Shown here one piece after another: positions 8,543 through 15,977 of a DNA stretch of 49,299 nucleotides. Numbering within the stretch: the stretch's first letter is position 1; each line of letters opens with the position of its first letter. The stretch lies in contig JAAYKU010000289.1 of assembly GCA_012522275.1 (NCBI GenBank), positions 1 to 49,299 on the forward strand. Reading direction: 5' to 3'. Source of the DNA: Smithella sp. Its GTDB lineage: Bacteria > Desulfobacterota > Syntrophia > Syntrophales > Smithellaceae. The notes under the pieces are model-generated. The model was not told where the DNA came from, did no database searches, and saw only the letters and a program-made list of their open reading frames with translations. Both the position numbers and the translations under genes were made by a program.

Positions 8543-9400
8543 TTATTTTTTACCGTAATCATAGACGCCACGGCCGGACTTGCGCCCGAGGTTGCCGGCG
8601 CGAACCAGTTTGCGCAAAAGCGGCGAGGGCCGATACTTATCGCCCAGCTCCCGGTGCATGCCTTCACAGATTCTCAGCTGCGTGTCCAGCCCGATCAGGT
8701 CACCCAGCGCCAGCGGACCGATGGGATGGTTGCACCCCAGCTGCATGGCCTTGTCAATATCCTCCGGCGTTGCCAGGCCTTCGTCAAGCACAAAAAAAGC
8801 CTCGTTAATCATGGAGCACAAAATACGGTTGACGACAAAGGCGGGCGCCTCTTTTACCATGACTACTTCCTTGCCGATTTTCCTGCCCCAGGCCACGGCA
8901 ATTTCCACTGTCTCGTCCGAGGTCTGCTGGCCGCGGATGATTTCCAGAAGGCGCATCACCGGAACAGGATTGAAAAAGTGCGTGCCGATGAAACGCTCCG
9001 GCCGGCTGGTAATGGCGGCCATTTCCGTAATGCTCAGGCCCGACGTGTTGGTGAAAAAAAGACAATGCGGCGGAACAATCTCTTCTAATTCCGCATAGAC
9101 TTTTTTCTTCAGGTCCATCAGCTCGATCACCACTTCCACCACGACATCCGCATCACCGGCTGCCTCTTTTAAATCAAGTGTCGGCTCTATTCGTCCCAGG
9201 ACGGTCTCCATCTGCTCCCTGGTTATTTTTCCTTTTTCCACATCACGGGCCAGGTTCTTTTTAATCGTGTTCATGCCGTTGTCGATGAATCGCTTTTCAA
9301 TGTCTCTCATCGTCACATCAAACCCCGCCGCGGCGCACACCTGTACAATGCCGCTGCCCATCAGACCGGCGCCCAGTACACATATTTTTTTGATTTCCAT
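8543..9400 (-). CDS. 3-hydroxyacyl-CoA (3-hydroxybutyryl-CoA) dehydrogenase
   Basis: 285 aa, the length of stand-alone short-chain 3-hydroxyacyl-CoA dehydrogenases. It interconverts (S)-3-hydroxyacyl-CoA and 3-oxoacyl-CoA with NAD(H). The Rossmann motif GAGLMGSGI is at residues 10-18. The catalytic pair is His141 and Glu153 in GTHFFNPVPVMRLLE, with TNTSGLSI before it. The C-terminal domain includes NHPIGPLALGDLIGLD and ends in GRKSGRGVYDYGKK, as in Hbd proteins. GGAGG precedes the ATG. In a syntroph-like organism it would serve beta-oxidation of short chains or the ring-cleavage product pathway. It stands alone, with a possible promoter at 9466-9494. Confidence 0.93.
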   Translation of the reverse strand: MEIKKICVLGAGLMGSGIVQVCAAAGFDVTMRDIEKRFIDNGMNTIKKNLARDVEKGKITREQMETVLGRIEPTLDLKEAAGDADVVVEVVIELMDLKKKVYAELEEIVPPHCLFFTNTSGLSITEMAAITSRPERFIGTHFFNPVPVMRLLEIIRGQQTSDETVEIAVAWGRKIGKEVVMVKEAPAFVVNRILCSMINEAFFVLDEGLATPEDIDKAMQLGCNHPIGPLALGDLIGLDTQLRICEGMHRELGDKYRPSPLLRKLVRAGNLGRKSGRGVYDYGKK

Positions 9401-9465
9401 GACAACCTCCGTGTGGTTTATGATCTGCGGGGCAAAACCCGCTCAAAGTTGTTGAAGCAGAGCAA

Positions 9466-9494
9466 AGCTAACAGAAGGCGAACCCCCGCGTCAA
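9466..9494 (-). promoter_or_regulatory. possible promoter of the hydroxyacyl-CoA dehydrogenase gene
   Basis: On the minus strand TTGACG (9489-9494) and TTAGCT (9466-9471) are spaced 17 bp, about 65 bp before the start codon. The -10 is a weak match. Confidence 0.35.
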
Positions 9495-9536
9495 GTGGAA
9501 TGCGGGCAGAATTTTCATTGAAGCTGCGGCATCAAT

Positions 9537-10079
9537 ATGTCAGAATCGGCCATGCATATTTTAATTGACGGTTATAATCTGATCCGACAATCAGCCGACC
9601 TGCGCCGCTTGGAAAGGCACAGCCTCGAGGCGGGCCGCAAGGCTCTGATCGACTGGCTAGCCCGATACCGCCTCCGGAAACAGCATCGTATCACCGTGGT
9701 TTTCGACGGCTGGGCCGGCGGTGCACCTCACGAAGAGCGCGACTACTCGTCGGGAATTGAGCTGATCTACTCAGGCCTGGGCGTCAAGGCGGATGAAATC
9801 ATAAAAAGAATCACCGCCTCGACTGATGAGGAAATCCTGGTCGTTTCCTCGGATCGTGAAATAACCTCATTTGCGGCACGTAGGGGAAAAGCGACATTGT
9901 CCTCCCCCGAGTTTGAGACGATCGTCAACAGGCTGTCGGTCACTCCTGATTACAGCGGGATGCCGGGGCAGGAAGAAGGCAATGAGGATGAGGACAGGCG
10001 CCCGACGGGGAAAAAAGGCCCCTCCCGCAGGCTTTCCCGGGCGCAAAAAAGGGCGCAGGCAAAAATCAGGAAGCTGTAG
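9537..10079 (+). CDS. NYN-domain (YacP-like) endoribonuclease
   Basis: 180 aa; an alternative ATG five codons in (9552) gives the classic MHILIDGYNLI start. The PIN-like NYN fold is shown by the first acidic motif IDGYNLI, then TVVFDGW and the third acidic motif LVVSSDREI; together these aspartates would bind the catalytic metal. Relatives such as Rae1/YacP of B. subtilis cleave mRNA on the ribosome. The C-terminal 30 residues are very basic (GKKGPSRRLSRAQKRAQAKIRK), suggesting RNA or ribosome contact. The last 14 bp overlap the end of holA, which converges from the other strand. The Shine-Dalgarno sequence is weak. Confidence 0.8.
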   Translation: MSESAMHILIDGYNLIRQSADLRRLERHSLEAGRKALIDWLARYRLRKQHRITVVFDGWAGGAPHEERDYSSGIELIYSGLGVKADEIIKRITASTDEEILVVSSDREITSFAARRGKATLSSPEFETIVNRLSVTPDYSGMPGQEEGNEDEDRRPTGKKGPSRRLSRAQKRAQAKIRKL

Positions 10080-11424
10080 AGCAGGCTTTGACTAAAAAGC
10101 GCTCCAGAAGGAGCTGCGGGTCTGTCGCGGATGATTTCATGGCAAGGTCCATCTCCAGCAGGTCATTCATGAATATCAGCAGACCCTCGTAAGAAAACCG
10201 GCCGCAGTTGCGAAGCGCGTTGAAAATCACAAAGGGATGCTTATTTACCAGGAGATCCTGCCCGTGGGCCGACTCAGCAAAAAGACCGGCCAAGGCGGGA
10301 TAGATGTTTTTCTGAAAAGCGCCATACTGGGTATGGGCGGTGACTTGGGGAAGCTTCCCTGAACGTGTCAGAATCAAAGCCTGTAAAAGATGGCGTATTT
10401 CGCGGCTGATCATCGTCAGGATCATCAGGTGATGCTCCCCCTGACCAAGCAGGACCGCCAGAGCCGCCAGAGCCGCTTTTGTGTTTTTCTCGGCAAGTGC
10501 ATTGGTCAGATCAAAAACCGAATCCTCCTTGGTCCGGCTGACGACCGCTTCGACGTCTTTTTCATCAATAACCGGCCGTTCGCCCGTATACAAGATGAGT
10601 TTTTGCAGTTCATTCAAAGATGAACGCAGTTGATAGCCGGTCTTTCCCCCGAGCGCGGCCCACGCACCGGAGGTCAGTCTCTTGCCGTACCGGTCAAACA
10701 GCTTTTCCGCCTCGTCTTTGAGCGCTTGACGCGAGGTAGCTTCTGTCTTGGCACGGCCGAAGTGCAATACAATACCCGCCTTATCGATCACCTTGAAGAG
10801 CTTTTTTCTTTTGTCAACCGCTTCGGCCGTCAGGATCAGGCAATTCCCCTGCGGGAGCCCCTGTGTCAAAAGTTTTTCATATTGTTCGGCTGCATCGGTT
10901 GTGCTTACGTATGTCCTTCCCCTGGCTGTGCAAATTTCCACAATGCGGGGCAGCCATTTATTCCGGTCGTCGCCCACATCACCCTCCACTGCCTTGCGCC
11001 ACTGTTCGTCGGTTATTTTTTGCCAGCCGTTGCCTTGCATATCTTCCCAGGCAAAGCCGGATATTTTCAGAAAATTAAGAAAATATCCCGCCGCTTTATC
11101 CGGGTGCTCGTTGAGGTTTTCACGAATTTTTCTGATCAGATCGCCCAGGTTTTCACGCGACTGAAAAATCGTTGTCCCTTTTACCACGACTGCTTTTGTG
11201 CCGCCCAAGAGAGACCGGGTCAGCAGATGATCCTTCAGGAGATCGAAATCTGCATTGTCGCCGTCGAGAGAGAAAAGACCGAAATCCCGGTCCGCGGCAG
11301 GAATGATATGCTCCAGCAGATCGTTGAGCGTCTCCTGAATAAGGTACTCCTCCTCGCCGTACAACAGATAACACGGCGCGGCCTTTCCCTTTTTTAATTC
11401 CGCAAGCGCTTGCTCCGGAGTCAT
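10066..11424 (-). CDS. holA: DNA polymerase III subunit delta
   Basis: 452 aa, about 110 residues longer than E. coli HolA. The delta subunit opens the sliding clamp within the clamp-loader complex. The N-terminus (PCYLLYGEEEYLIQETL) is the usual degenerate AAA+ start; CLILTAEAVDKRKKLFKVI and the C-terminal helical collar (EDSVFDLTNALAEKN, LLGQGEHHLMILTMISREIR) also fit. The extra length is mainly an insertion at about residues 90-175, between the strand ending KAVVVKG and the CLILTAE strand, with a charged and Trp-containing sequence (WEDMQGNGWQKITDEQWRKA). It starts 29 bp after the LOG-family gene stop and is probably co-transcribed with it. Its 3' end overlaps the convergent NYN gene by 14 bp. 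Confidence 0.88.
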   Translation of the reverse strand: MTPEQALAELKKGKAAPCYLLYGEEEYLIQETLNDLLEHIIPAADRDFGLFSLDGDNADFDLLKDHLLTRSLLGGTKAVVVKGTTIFQSRENLGDLIRKIRENLNEHPDKAAGYFLNFLKISGFAWEDMQGNGWQKITDEQWRKAVEGDVGDDRNKWLPRIVEICTARGRTYVSTTDAAEQYEKLLTQGLPQGNCLILTAEAVDKRKKLFKVIDKAGIVLHFGRAKTEATSRQALKDEAEKLFDRYGKRLTSGAWAALGGKTGYQLRSSLNELQKLILYTGERPVIDEKDVEAVVSRTKEDSVFDLTNALAEKNTKAALAALAVLLGQGEHHLMILTMISREIRHLLQALILTRSGKLPQVTAHTQYGAFQKNIYPALAGLFAESAHGQDLLVNKHPFVIFNALRNCGRFSYEGLLIFMNDLLEMDLAMKSSATDPQLLLERFLVKACSTAS

Positions 11425-11453
11425 GGAAAACCCTCAACAGAAACAAAAAAGAT

Positions 11454-12104
11454 TTAAATAATGACGTATTTTTTGATGTGCCTGACGACCGCTTCCGGGT
11501 CATCGATCACCTGGATCATCTCCAGATCAAAAGGCAGGATCATTTCTCTTTTGAGCATGGTGTCTTTAAGCCAGTCCAAAAGCCCCTGCCAGTATTCGCT
11601 CCCCATCAGTATAACGGGAAAACTGCGTACTCTTTTGGTCTGAATCAGCGTCAGGGCCTCAAAGAACTCATCCATTGTCCCATAGCCACCGGGCATGATC
11701 ACATAGGCGACCGCATATTTAATAAACATGACTTTACGGATAAAAAAATACTTATAATCAAGTGGAATATTGGCATAAGGGTTTGGTTTTTGTTCGAAAG
11801 GCAGTTTGATGTTCATGCCCACGGATTTACCGCCGGCTTCGGCCGCACCTTTATTGCCGGCTTCCATAATGCCGGGACCGCCTCCGGTAATGACCGCAAA
11901 ACCATTTTCCACCAAAAGCCGCGACAGCTCTTCCGCCATCCGGTAGTATTTATCCTCCGGGTTGATTCTGGCTGAACCGAAAATACTTACCGCATTTTCC
12001 ACATTGGACAGGATTTCAATAGACTCCACGAATTCCGCCATGATGCGGAAAATACGCCACGCTTCTCCCTTAGCTAAGGAATCGATAAGATACTGCTTTT
12101 CCAA
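11454..12104 (-). CDS. LOG-family (TIGR00730-type) nucleotide phosphoribohydrolase
   Basis: 216 aa starting at a TTG (12102-12104) behind AAGGGGG. The defining motifs are GGGPGIMEA (residues 74-82) and PGGYGTMDE (138-146), the nucleotide-binding and catalytic signatures of the LOG family, often mis-annotated as lysine decarboxylase. Characterised members hydrolyse nucleoside 5'-monophosphates such as cytokinin ribotides to base and ribose-5-phosphate; the bacterial role is mostly unknown. A good promoter lies about 14 bp before the start, so the mRNA leader is very short. It heads a probable two-gene unit with holA. Confidence 0.85.
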   Translation of the reverse strand: MEKQYLIDSLAKGEAWRIFRIMAEFVESIEILSNVENAVSIFGSARINPEDKYYRMAEELSRLLVENGFAVITGGGPGIMEAGNKGAAEAGGKSVGMNIKLPFEQKPNPYANIPLDYKYFFIRKVMFIKYAVAYVIMPGGYGTMDEFFEALTLIQTKRVRSFPVILMGSEYWQGLLDWLKDTMLKREMILPFDLEMIQVIDDPEAVVRHIKKYVII

Positions 12105-12124
12105 TACACACCCCCTTCCCGCAT

Positions 12125-12153
12125 ATTATAATGATACGGGAATGCCCCATCAA
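12125..12153 (-). promoter_or_regulatory. promoter of the LOG-family gene and holA
   Basis: On the minus strand TTGATG (12148-12153), a 17-bp spacer and a perfect TATAAT (12125-12130). The predicted start near 12118 is only about 14 bases from the TTG start codon. Confidence 0.65.
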
Positions 12154-12184
12154 ATGCCGGTAAATAAAGAGACGGGGTAATAAG

Positions 12185-12376
12185 TTAATTGCTGCGCCGA
12201 CGCTGAACTTTGGCCAGTCTGCGGCGAGCTTCGATTGTTTTTCTTTTCTTTTTGACCGATGGTTTTTCGTAAGCCCGACGCACCTTCAGCTCCTTGAACA
12301 GACCGCTTTTGGACAGTTTATTTTTCAAAATTTTGAGGGCTTTCTCCACATCATTGTCAATGACCTTTACTTCCAA
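12185..12376 (-). CDS. rpsU: 30S ribosomal protein S21
   Basis: 63 aa if started at the TTG (12374-12376) that follows AGGAGGAAGGAAA; the frame runs upstream to an ATG at 12394, but that puts the Shine-Dalgarno inside the gene. From the TTG the protein reads EVKVIDNDVEKALKILKNKL, the standard S21 N-terminus, then FKELKVRRAYEKPSVKKKRK and a basic tail ending in RRRSN. S21 is a late-assembling 30S protein that helps initiation by base pairing near the anti-Shine-Dalgarno region. It lies alone, about 80 bp before the LOG-family gene. No clear promoter or terminator was identified. Confidence 0.93.
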   Translation of the reverse strand: MEVKVIDNDVEKALKILKNKLSKSGLFKELKVRRAYEKPSVKKKRKTIEARRRLAKVQRRRSN

Positions 12377-12767
12377 TTTCCTTCCTCCTTGCATCTTTTC
12401 TAATAATTTTTATCTGATTATTTTGACTTTTAAACACAAAAAAAGGGCAGCACGGCACAAAAGGGCAAAACCTCCCGTACCGTCAAACCACCCTTGATTT
12501 CCAACAGATTTTAAATCACGCTCCTCGCTCGGGAATCACAGCCGCGTCAGCCAACCCGTCCATCGTGATTCCGTACGGCATGGCCGTATTCAGAATGTCC
12601 TTGCAAAACCCGTTTTCAAATTCGGGCCGTAAAACGTACAAATGGACAAGTATGCGTATATGAAATGAATAAAAAATGCAACTAAAATAAAATCGCTCGC
12701 CACGTACGGAAATATTCGCCGGACAAAGCTTTGTTCAATATCCAAAATGCACTTCAAGCCCGGGCAG
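12377..12767. other. non-coding gap between rpsU and the lipM-like gene, with an inverted repeat and a possible gene relic
   Basis: No complete gene is supported. An 8-bp perfect inverted repeat (GGAATCAC at 12532-12539, GTGATTCC at 12565-12572) encloses a 25-base loop. On the minus strand a frame without a convincing start runs through about 12518-12640 and ends in GLADAAVIPERGA-stop; it looks protein-like and could be a decayed gene end. The AT-rich part just before rpsU presumably holds its promoter. The stop codon of the lipM-like gene sits in the palindrome GGCAGTC-A-GACTGCC (12765-12779). Confidence 0.4.
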
Positions 12768-13598
12768 TCAGACTGCCTTAAACGCCTCTTTGCGGCGCTG
12801 GCAATTCCAGGCATCGCTTGCATACTTTTGCACCAATTCATGGGCCAAGAGCTTCTCTGAAGCTGTCAGCCTCCCTTCTGAAAATTCAATGCCCAGCTCT
12901 TCAGAGATACCTTTTTGCAAAGCAAGGCTTAAATATTGCTCACTCACAGCATGAGCGCTCAGATCGTTGACCGCGGTTACTGAATTTCTGAGCCGGCTGC
13001 ATACTGTTGCTGAAGACGAAGGAAGAGTCAGAGAGACCGTTTCCGGGGCGTCAAAAACCATAAGCATCGAGCCATGCTGCAGAAAACCGCCACGTGTGCG
13101 CACCTGGGCGCTGCCGCAAATTTTTTTCCCGCCGACAAGCAACTCCCGGGCGGAAGGAACAAAAAAGCATGCAGAGGACAGGGGGGATTTTTTCGGTAAG
13201 CCCCTGCAGTCGTCCGCCGCGGGATCCGCCCCGATCCCGAGCATGGACAACCCGCGCGCCAGCCCGCGGCTGATCAGCTCATAAGAGCGTATAATATCAT
13301 CTGGAAATTTTTTTTCCGAGCCGGGCGCCGTCAGCGAATAGGCAACCTCATGGCGGTGATAGACTGCCTTTCCACCGGTCATTCTGCGCACGATATCCAC
13401 ACCGGCGTCCCGGCAGCGCTCAAGATTGATTTCTTTAAGGTCTTGGAAATAGCCGATGGAAACGGCCGGAGGTGACCAGCCGAAGAAACGCAGTGTCGGT
13501 TTTTTTTGTTTGGCGGCTGTTTCCCGGAATATCGCCTCATCAATGGCCATATTCTCAAAAGCGCTGAATGTCCGGTACGTAAGCAGCCGCCACTTCAT
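12768..13598 (-). CDS. LipM-type octanoyltransferase / lipoate-protein ligase family protein
   Basis: 276 aa. The biotin/lipoate ligase fold is shown by ENMAIDEAI near the N-terminus, LRFFGWSPPAVSIGYFQ, RRMTGGKAVYH (about residues 71-81) and ELLVGGKKICGSAQVR. A cysteine at position 144 in SSACFFVPSARE occupies the place of the catalytic Cys of B. subtilis LipM, which moves octanoyl from acyl carrier protein onto GcvH. That makes a LipM-type octanoyltransferase more likely than an ATP-dependent LplA. The gene starts 8 bp after gcvH, its expected acceptor. The substrate is inferred from this and not proven. No lipA is visible in the window. Confidence 0.82.
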   Translation of the reverse strand: MKWRLLTYRTFSAFENMAIDEAIFRETAAKQKKPTLRFFGWSPPAVSIGYFQDLKEINLERCRDAGVDIVRRMTGGKAVYHRHEVAYSLTAPGSEKKFPDDIIRSYELISRGLARGLSMLGIGADPAADDCRGLPKKSPLSSACFFVPSARELLVGGKKICGSAQVRTRGGFLQHGSMLMVFDAPETVSLTLPSSSATVCSRLRNSVTAVNDLSAHAVSEQYLSLALQKGISEELGIEFSEGRLTASEKLLAHELVQKYASDAWNCQRRKEAFKAV

Positions 13599-13606
13599 AA
13601 AGGCTG

Positions 13607-14002
13607 TTATTCAGATTCCTGCTGCATGATGAAATCATGATAGCCGGCAGCATCCAGAAGATCATCCAGTTGGGAAAGATCGTCCATCTCGATCACTATC
13701 AACCAGCCTGTGTCGTGAGGATCGCTGTTGATAATACCGATATCATCGTTGATGTCTTCATTGACACTGACTATCGTCCCGCTGACGGAAGCGATCAGAT
13801 CGACAACTGCTTTTGTCGATTCAATCGAGCCGAAAGCTTCGTCGCGTTCGACATAAATGTCCGCTTCCGGAAGTTCAATGGACAGTACTTCGCCCAGGCT
13901 TTCCTGGGCATAGTCCGTAATGCCCAGTGTGGCCGTATCCGTGTCCACCCGTACCCAGATGTGTTCGCGACTATAAAGGAGGTCCTCAGGAAAAACTTTC
14001 AT
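13607..14002 (-). CDS. gcvH: glycine cleavage system H protein (lipoyl carrier)
   Basis: 131 aa, the usual GcvH length. It carries a lipoyl group on a lysine and shuttles aminomethyl groups between glycine cleavage enzymes; in some bacteria it is also the relay from which lipoyl groups reach other enzymes. The lipoylation site is Lys64 in GSIESTKAVVDL, preceded by LGITDYAQESLGEV and followed by GTIVSVNEDI. The start (MKVFPEDLLYSREHIWV) matches the family and has AGGTTGG-like sequence upstream. It lies 17 bp after the M24 peptidase and 8 bp before the lipM-like gene. No gcvT or gcvP accompanies it, so its role here may be lipoyl relay more than glycine oxidation. Confidence 0.95.
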   Translation of the reverse strand: MKVFPEDLLYSREHIWVRVDTDTATLGITDYAQESLGEVLSIELPEADIYVERDEAFGSIESTKAVVDLIASVSGTIVSVNEDINDDIGIINSDPHDTGWLIVIEMDDLSQLDDLLDAAGYHDFIMQQESE

Positions 14003-14019
14003 AACGCCAACCTCAGACT

Positions 14020-15102
14020 TTATTTAATAACTGTAAGTTTTTTATCCAATTTTGTCAGAATTTCGCAACCATTTTTTTTCACCAGAATCGTGTCCTCAAT
14101 CCGGATTCCCCATTTTCCCGGATAATAGACCCCCGGCTCAACCGTAACTACCATTCCTGCAGACAGGATATCCGGCGACTGCAAAGCCAGGCGCGGAGCC
14201 TCATGAACCTCCAGTCCGACACCATGGCCGGTAGAGTGTACAAAGCGGCAGCTGTATTTCTTCCCCAGCATTTCGCGAACGAGCCGGTCCACGGACGCCG
14301 CGGTCACTCCCTCCCGGATATAGGCTATGGCCTCATCATGAGCCCTGAGCGTGGCACGATAAGCATTTTTTTGTGCGGCTGTCAATTCCCCAAACGCCAG
14401 CGTGCAGGTTTCATCGGAACAGTATCCCTGATACTTGACGCCGAAATCAATAACAACAAAATCGCCTTTTTCAATTTTCCGTCCCGAAGGCCGCGCATGC
14501 GGCAGGGCTGAATTTTTCCCTGAAGCGACGATGGTTTCGAAGGCGATCTGCTCGGCCCCCCTGCGCCTGGCCTCACGCTCCAATCGTAGGGCAGTTTCGA
14601 TTTCTGTCCAGCCCGGTCGTATCTCGTCAACAATCACGGCCAGCGCCCCGGAGGCGATCGCCGCGGCTTTTTTCATCGAGGAAATTTCGTATTTATCTTT
14701 TTTCGCCCTCAGGAATTTCAACTCGTCAGTCAGGGGGATAAATTCTGTCTTTTCTACTTCACGAAGCAGATTTTGATGCATTGCCACGCTCATGACGACT
14801 GCTTCAAAGCCTGTTTTCCGCGCGCCGAGTTTCTTTAGCGCCTGACGGATTCCGGCAAATTTATTTTCATACTCAAAAACAGAAACATGCTGCGCTTCGT
14901 ACGCTGCCTGAAGCGTATAGCGACCGTCAACCAGGAGCACACAGTCCTTAAGCCCGACCATCAAAGTCGCTTCACTGCCGGTAAATCCCGTGAGGTAGCG
15001 GATATTATTCATGTCCGAAAACATGACCGCATCGAGGCAGCAGCTTGTCATAAGTTTTTTTATGAACTTAATTCTGGAGGAAAAATAGGAGACGGCACAC
15101 AT
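14020..15102 (-). CDS. pepQ: M24-family aminopeptidase (Xaa-Pro aminopeptidase type)
   Basis: 360 aa, the size of bacterial PepQ/YqhT-type enzymes. It would remove N-terminal residues next to proline, or split X-Pro dipeptides, in the cytosol. An N-terminal creatinase-like domain (NNIRYLTGFTGSEATLMV) is followed by the pita-bread catalytic domain with dinuclear-metal ligands: Asp in VVIDFGVKY, Asp in CSDETC, His in HSTGHGVGLEVHE, Glu in VEPGVYYPG and Glu in RIEDT. The N-terminus is slightly uncertain because the Shine-Dalgarno before the ATG at 15102 is weak. It starts 15 bp after the TPR gene and ends 17 bp before gcvH, so the four genes are probably one operon. The choice between dipeptidase and aminopeptidase is open. 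Confidence 0.88.
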   Translation of the reverse strand: MCAVSYFSSRIKFIKKLMTSCCLDAVMFSDMNNIRYLTGFTGSEATLMVGLKDCVLLVDGRYTLQAAYEAQHVSVFEYENKFAGIRQALKKLGARKTGFEAVVMSVAMHQNLLREVEKTEFIPLTDELKFLRAKKDKYEISSMKKAAAIASGALAVIVDEIRPGWTEIETALRLEREARRRGAEQIAFETIVASGKNSALPHARPSGRKIEKGDFVVIDFGVKYQGYCSDETCTLAFGELTAAQKNAYRATLRAHDEAIAYIREGVTAASVDRLVREMLGKKYSCRFVHSTGHGVGLEVHEAPRLALQSPDILSAGMVVTVEPGVYYPGKWGIRIEDTILVKKNGCEILTKLDKKLTVIK

Positions 15103-15117
15103 TATTTTAGCTGATTG

Positions 15118-15879
15118 TTATTGCATGGACTGCAGATAATTTCTTGCCTTTTGCCCGAAAGGTGACTGAGGGGCAAGCTCAACGACCTGCTGAAATGACT
15201 TTTTGGCTTTCACCTTATCCTTGACATCCAGATAAGCTTCTCCGAGAAAAAAGTGCGCGTCATAAAGAGACGGGTTGAGCAAAACCGCTCTTTCCAGATG
15301 CGCTATTGCCTGGGGGCGATTGGACTGCTTGAGATAAACCAGCCCGAGGCTGGCTTCTATCTCCGAACGGAGTGTCCCGAATCTATCCTGCCTGAGCGCC
15401 TCTGTGAAGCGCTGCATCGCCATGTCATAATCATTGAGGCCATAGTATGACCGGCCTGAGTTGTAAAGAGCATGCTCCGGGTTGGCATATAAATGATTGG
15501 CCAGCGCCTTGTCAAAGTGTGGCAGTGCTTTGTCCCATTGGCCCATTTCATTGTAAATCGCGCCGATATAATTATGGGCTTCGGAATAATCGCTTTTGAA
15601 CAATACCGCTTTCTGAAATCTTTGCAGCGCCAGATCCCTCAAGCCACGACCGAGATAGGCGATCCCCAGATGATAGTTGATTTCCGGGTCGTCCGGTGCA
15701 TATTTGTCAGCTTCGAGCAGTTCCTTGAGAGCTCCCAGATACTGGTGCACTTCCAGCAAAGCAACACCTTTTTTCAGGTAGGCGTCTGCCTGGTCACGGT
15801 GCCAGGGCGTGTTTGTGCATGACCATGAAAGGAGAAAGAACATTAAAACAAATATAACGGCCAGACTTCTGGATTTCAT
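15118..15879 (-). CDS. TPR-repeat lipoprotein, PilF/PilW-like
   Basis: 253 aa from an ATG at 15877-15879, which gives MKSRSLAVIFVLMFFLLSWSC, a signal peptide ending in a probable though imperfect lipobox with Cys21. The rest is TPR repeats (ADAYLKKGVALLEVHQYLGAL, YHLGIAYLGRGLRDLALQRF, YIGAIYNEMGQWDKALPHF, YNSGRSYYGLNDYDMAMQRF and a last LGEAYLDVKDKVKAKKSF). PilF/PilW lipoproteins help the PilQ secretin assemble in the outer membrane, and this gene directly follows pilQ, which supports that role. It is separated from pilQ by 98 bp containing a hairpin, so its transcription may be partly independent. It could also be a general TPR lipoprotein. Confidence 0.8.
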   Translation of the reverse strand: MKSRSLAVIFVLMFFLLSWSCTNTPWHRDQADAYLKKGVALLEVHQYLGALKELLEADKYAPDDPEINYHLGIAYLGRGLRDLALQRFQKAVLFKSDYSEAHNYIGAIYNEMGQWDKALPHFDKALANHLYANPEHALYNSGRSYYGLNDYDMAMQRFTEALRQDRFGTLRSEIEASLGLVYLKQSNRPQAIAHLERAVLLNPSLYDAHFFLGEAYLDVKDKVKAKKSFQQVVELAPQSPFGQKARNYLQSMQ

Positions 15880-15923
15880 ATTAACCACCGGACCCATAAA
15901 AACGTATTTATGCACATCAAACG

Positions 15924-15959
15924 AAAAGACCCCTTGTACATTCATACGCAGGGTCTTTT
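15924..15959 (-). terminator. hairpin after pilQ (terminator or attenuator)
   Basis: AAAAGACCC (15924-15932) pairs with GGGTCTTTT (15951-15959), 18 bp after the pilQ stop. On the minus strand the last stem bases are TTTT but the tail is CG, so as a terminator it is modest. It lies before the TPR lipoprotein start. Confidence 0.45.
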
Positions 15960-15977
15960 TGCACGGGCAATTACATG

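Noticed and set aside
12590-12841. 83-residue minus-strand frame after the lipM-like gene
   Set aside because: Overlaps the end of that gene in another frame and has an odd start; the downstream gap is otherwise non-coding.
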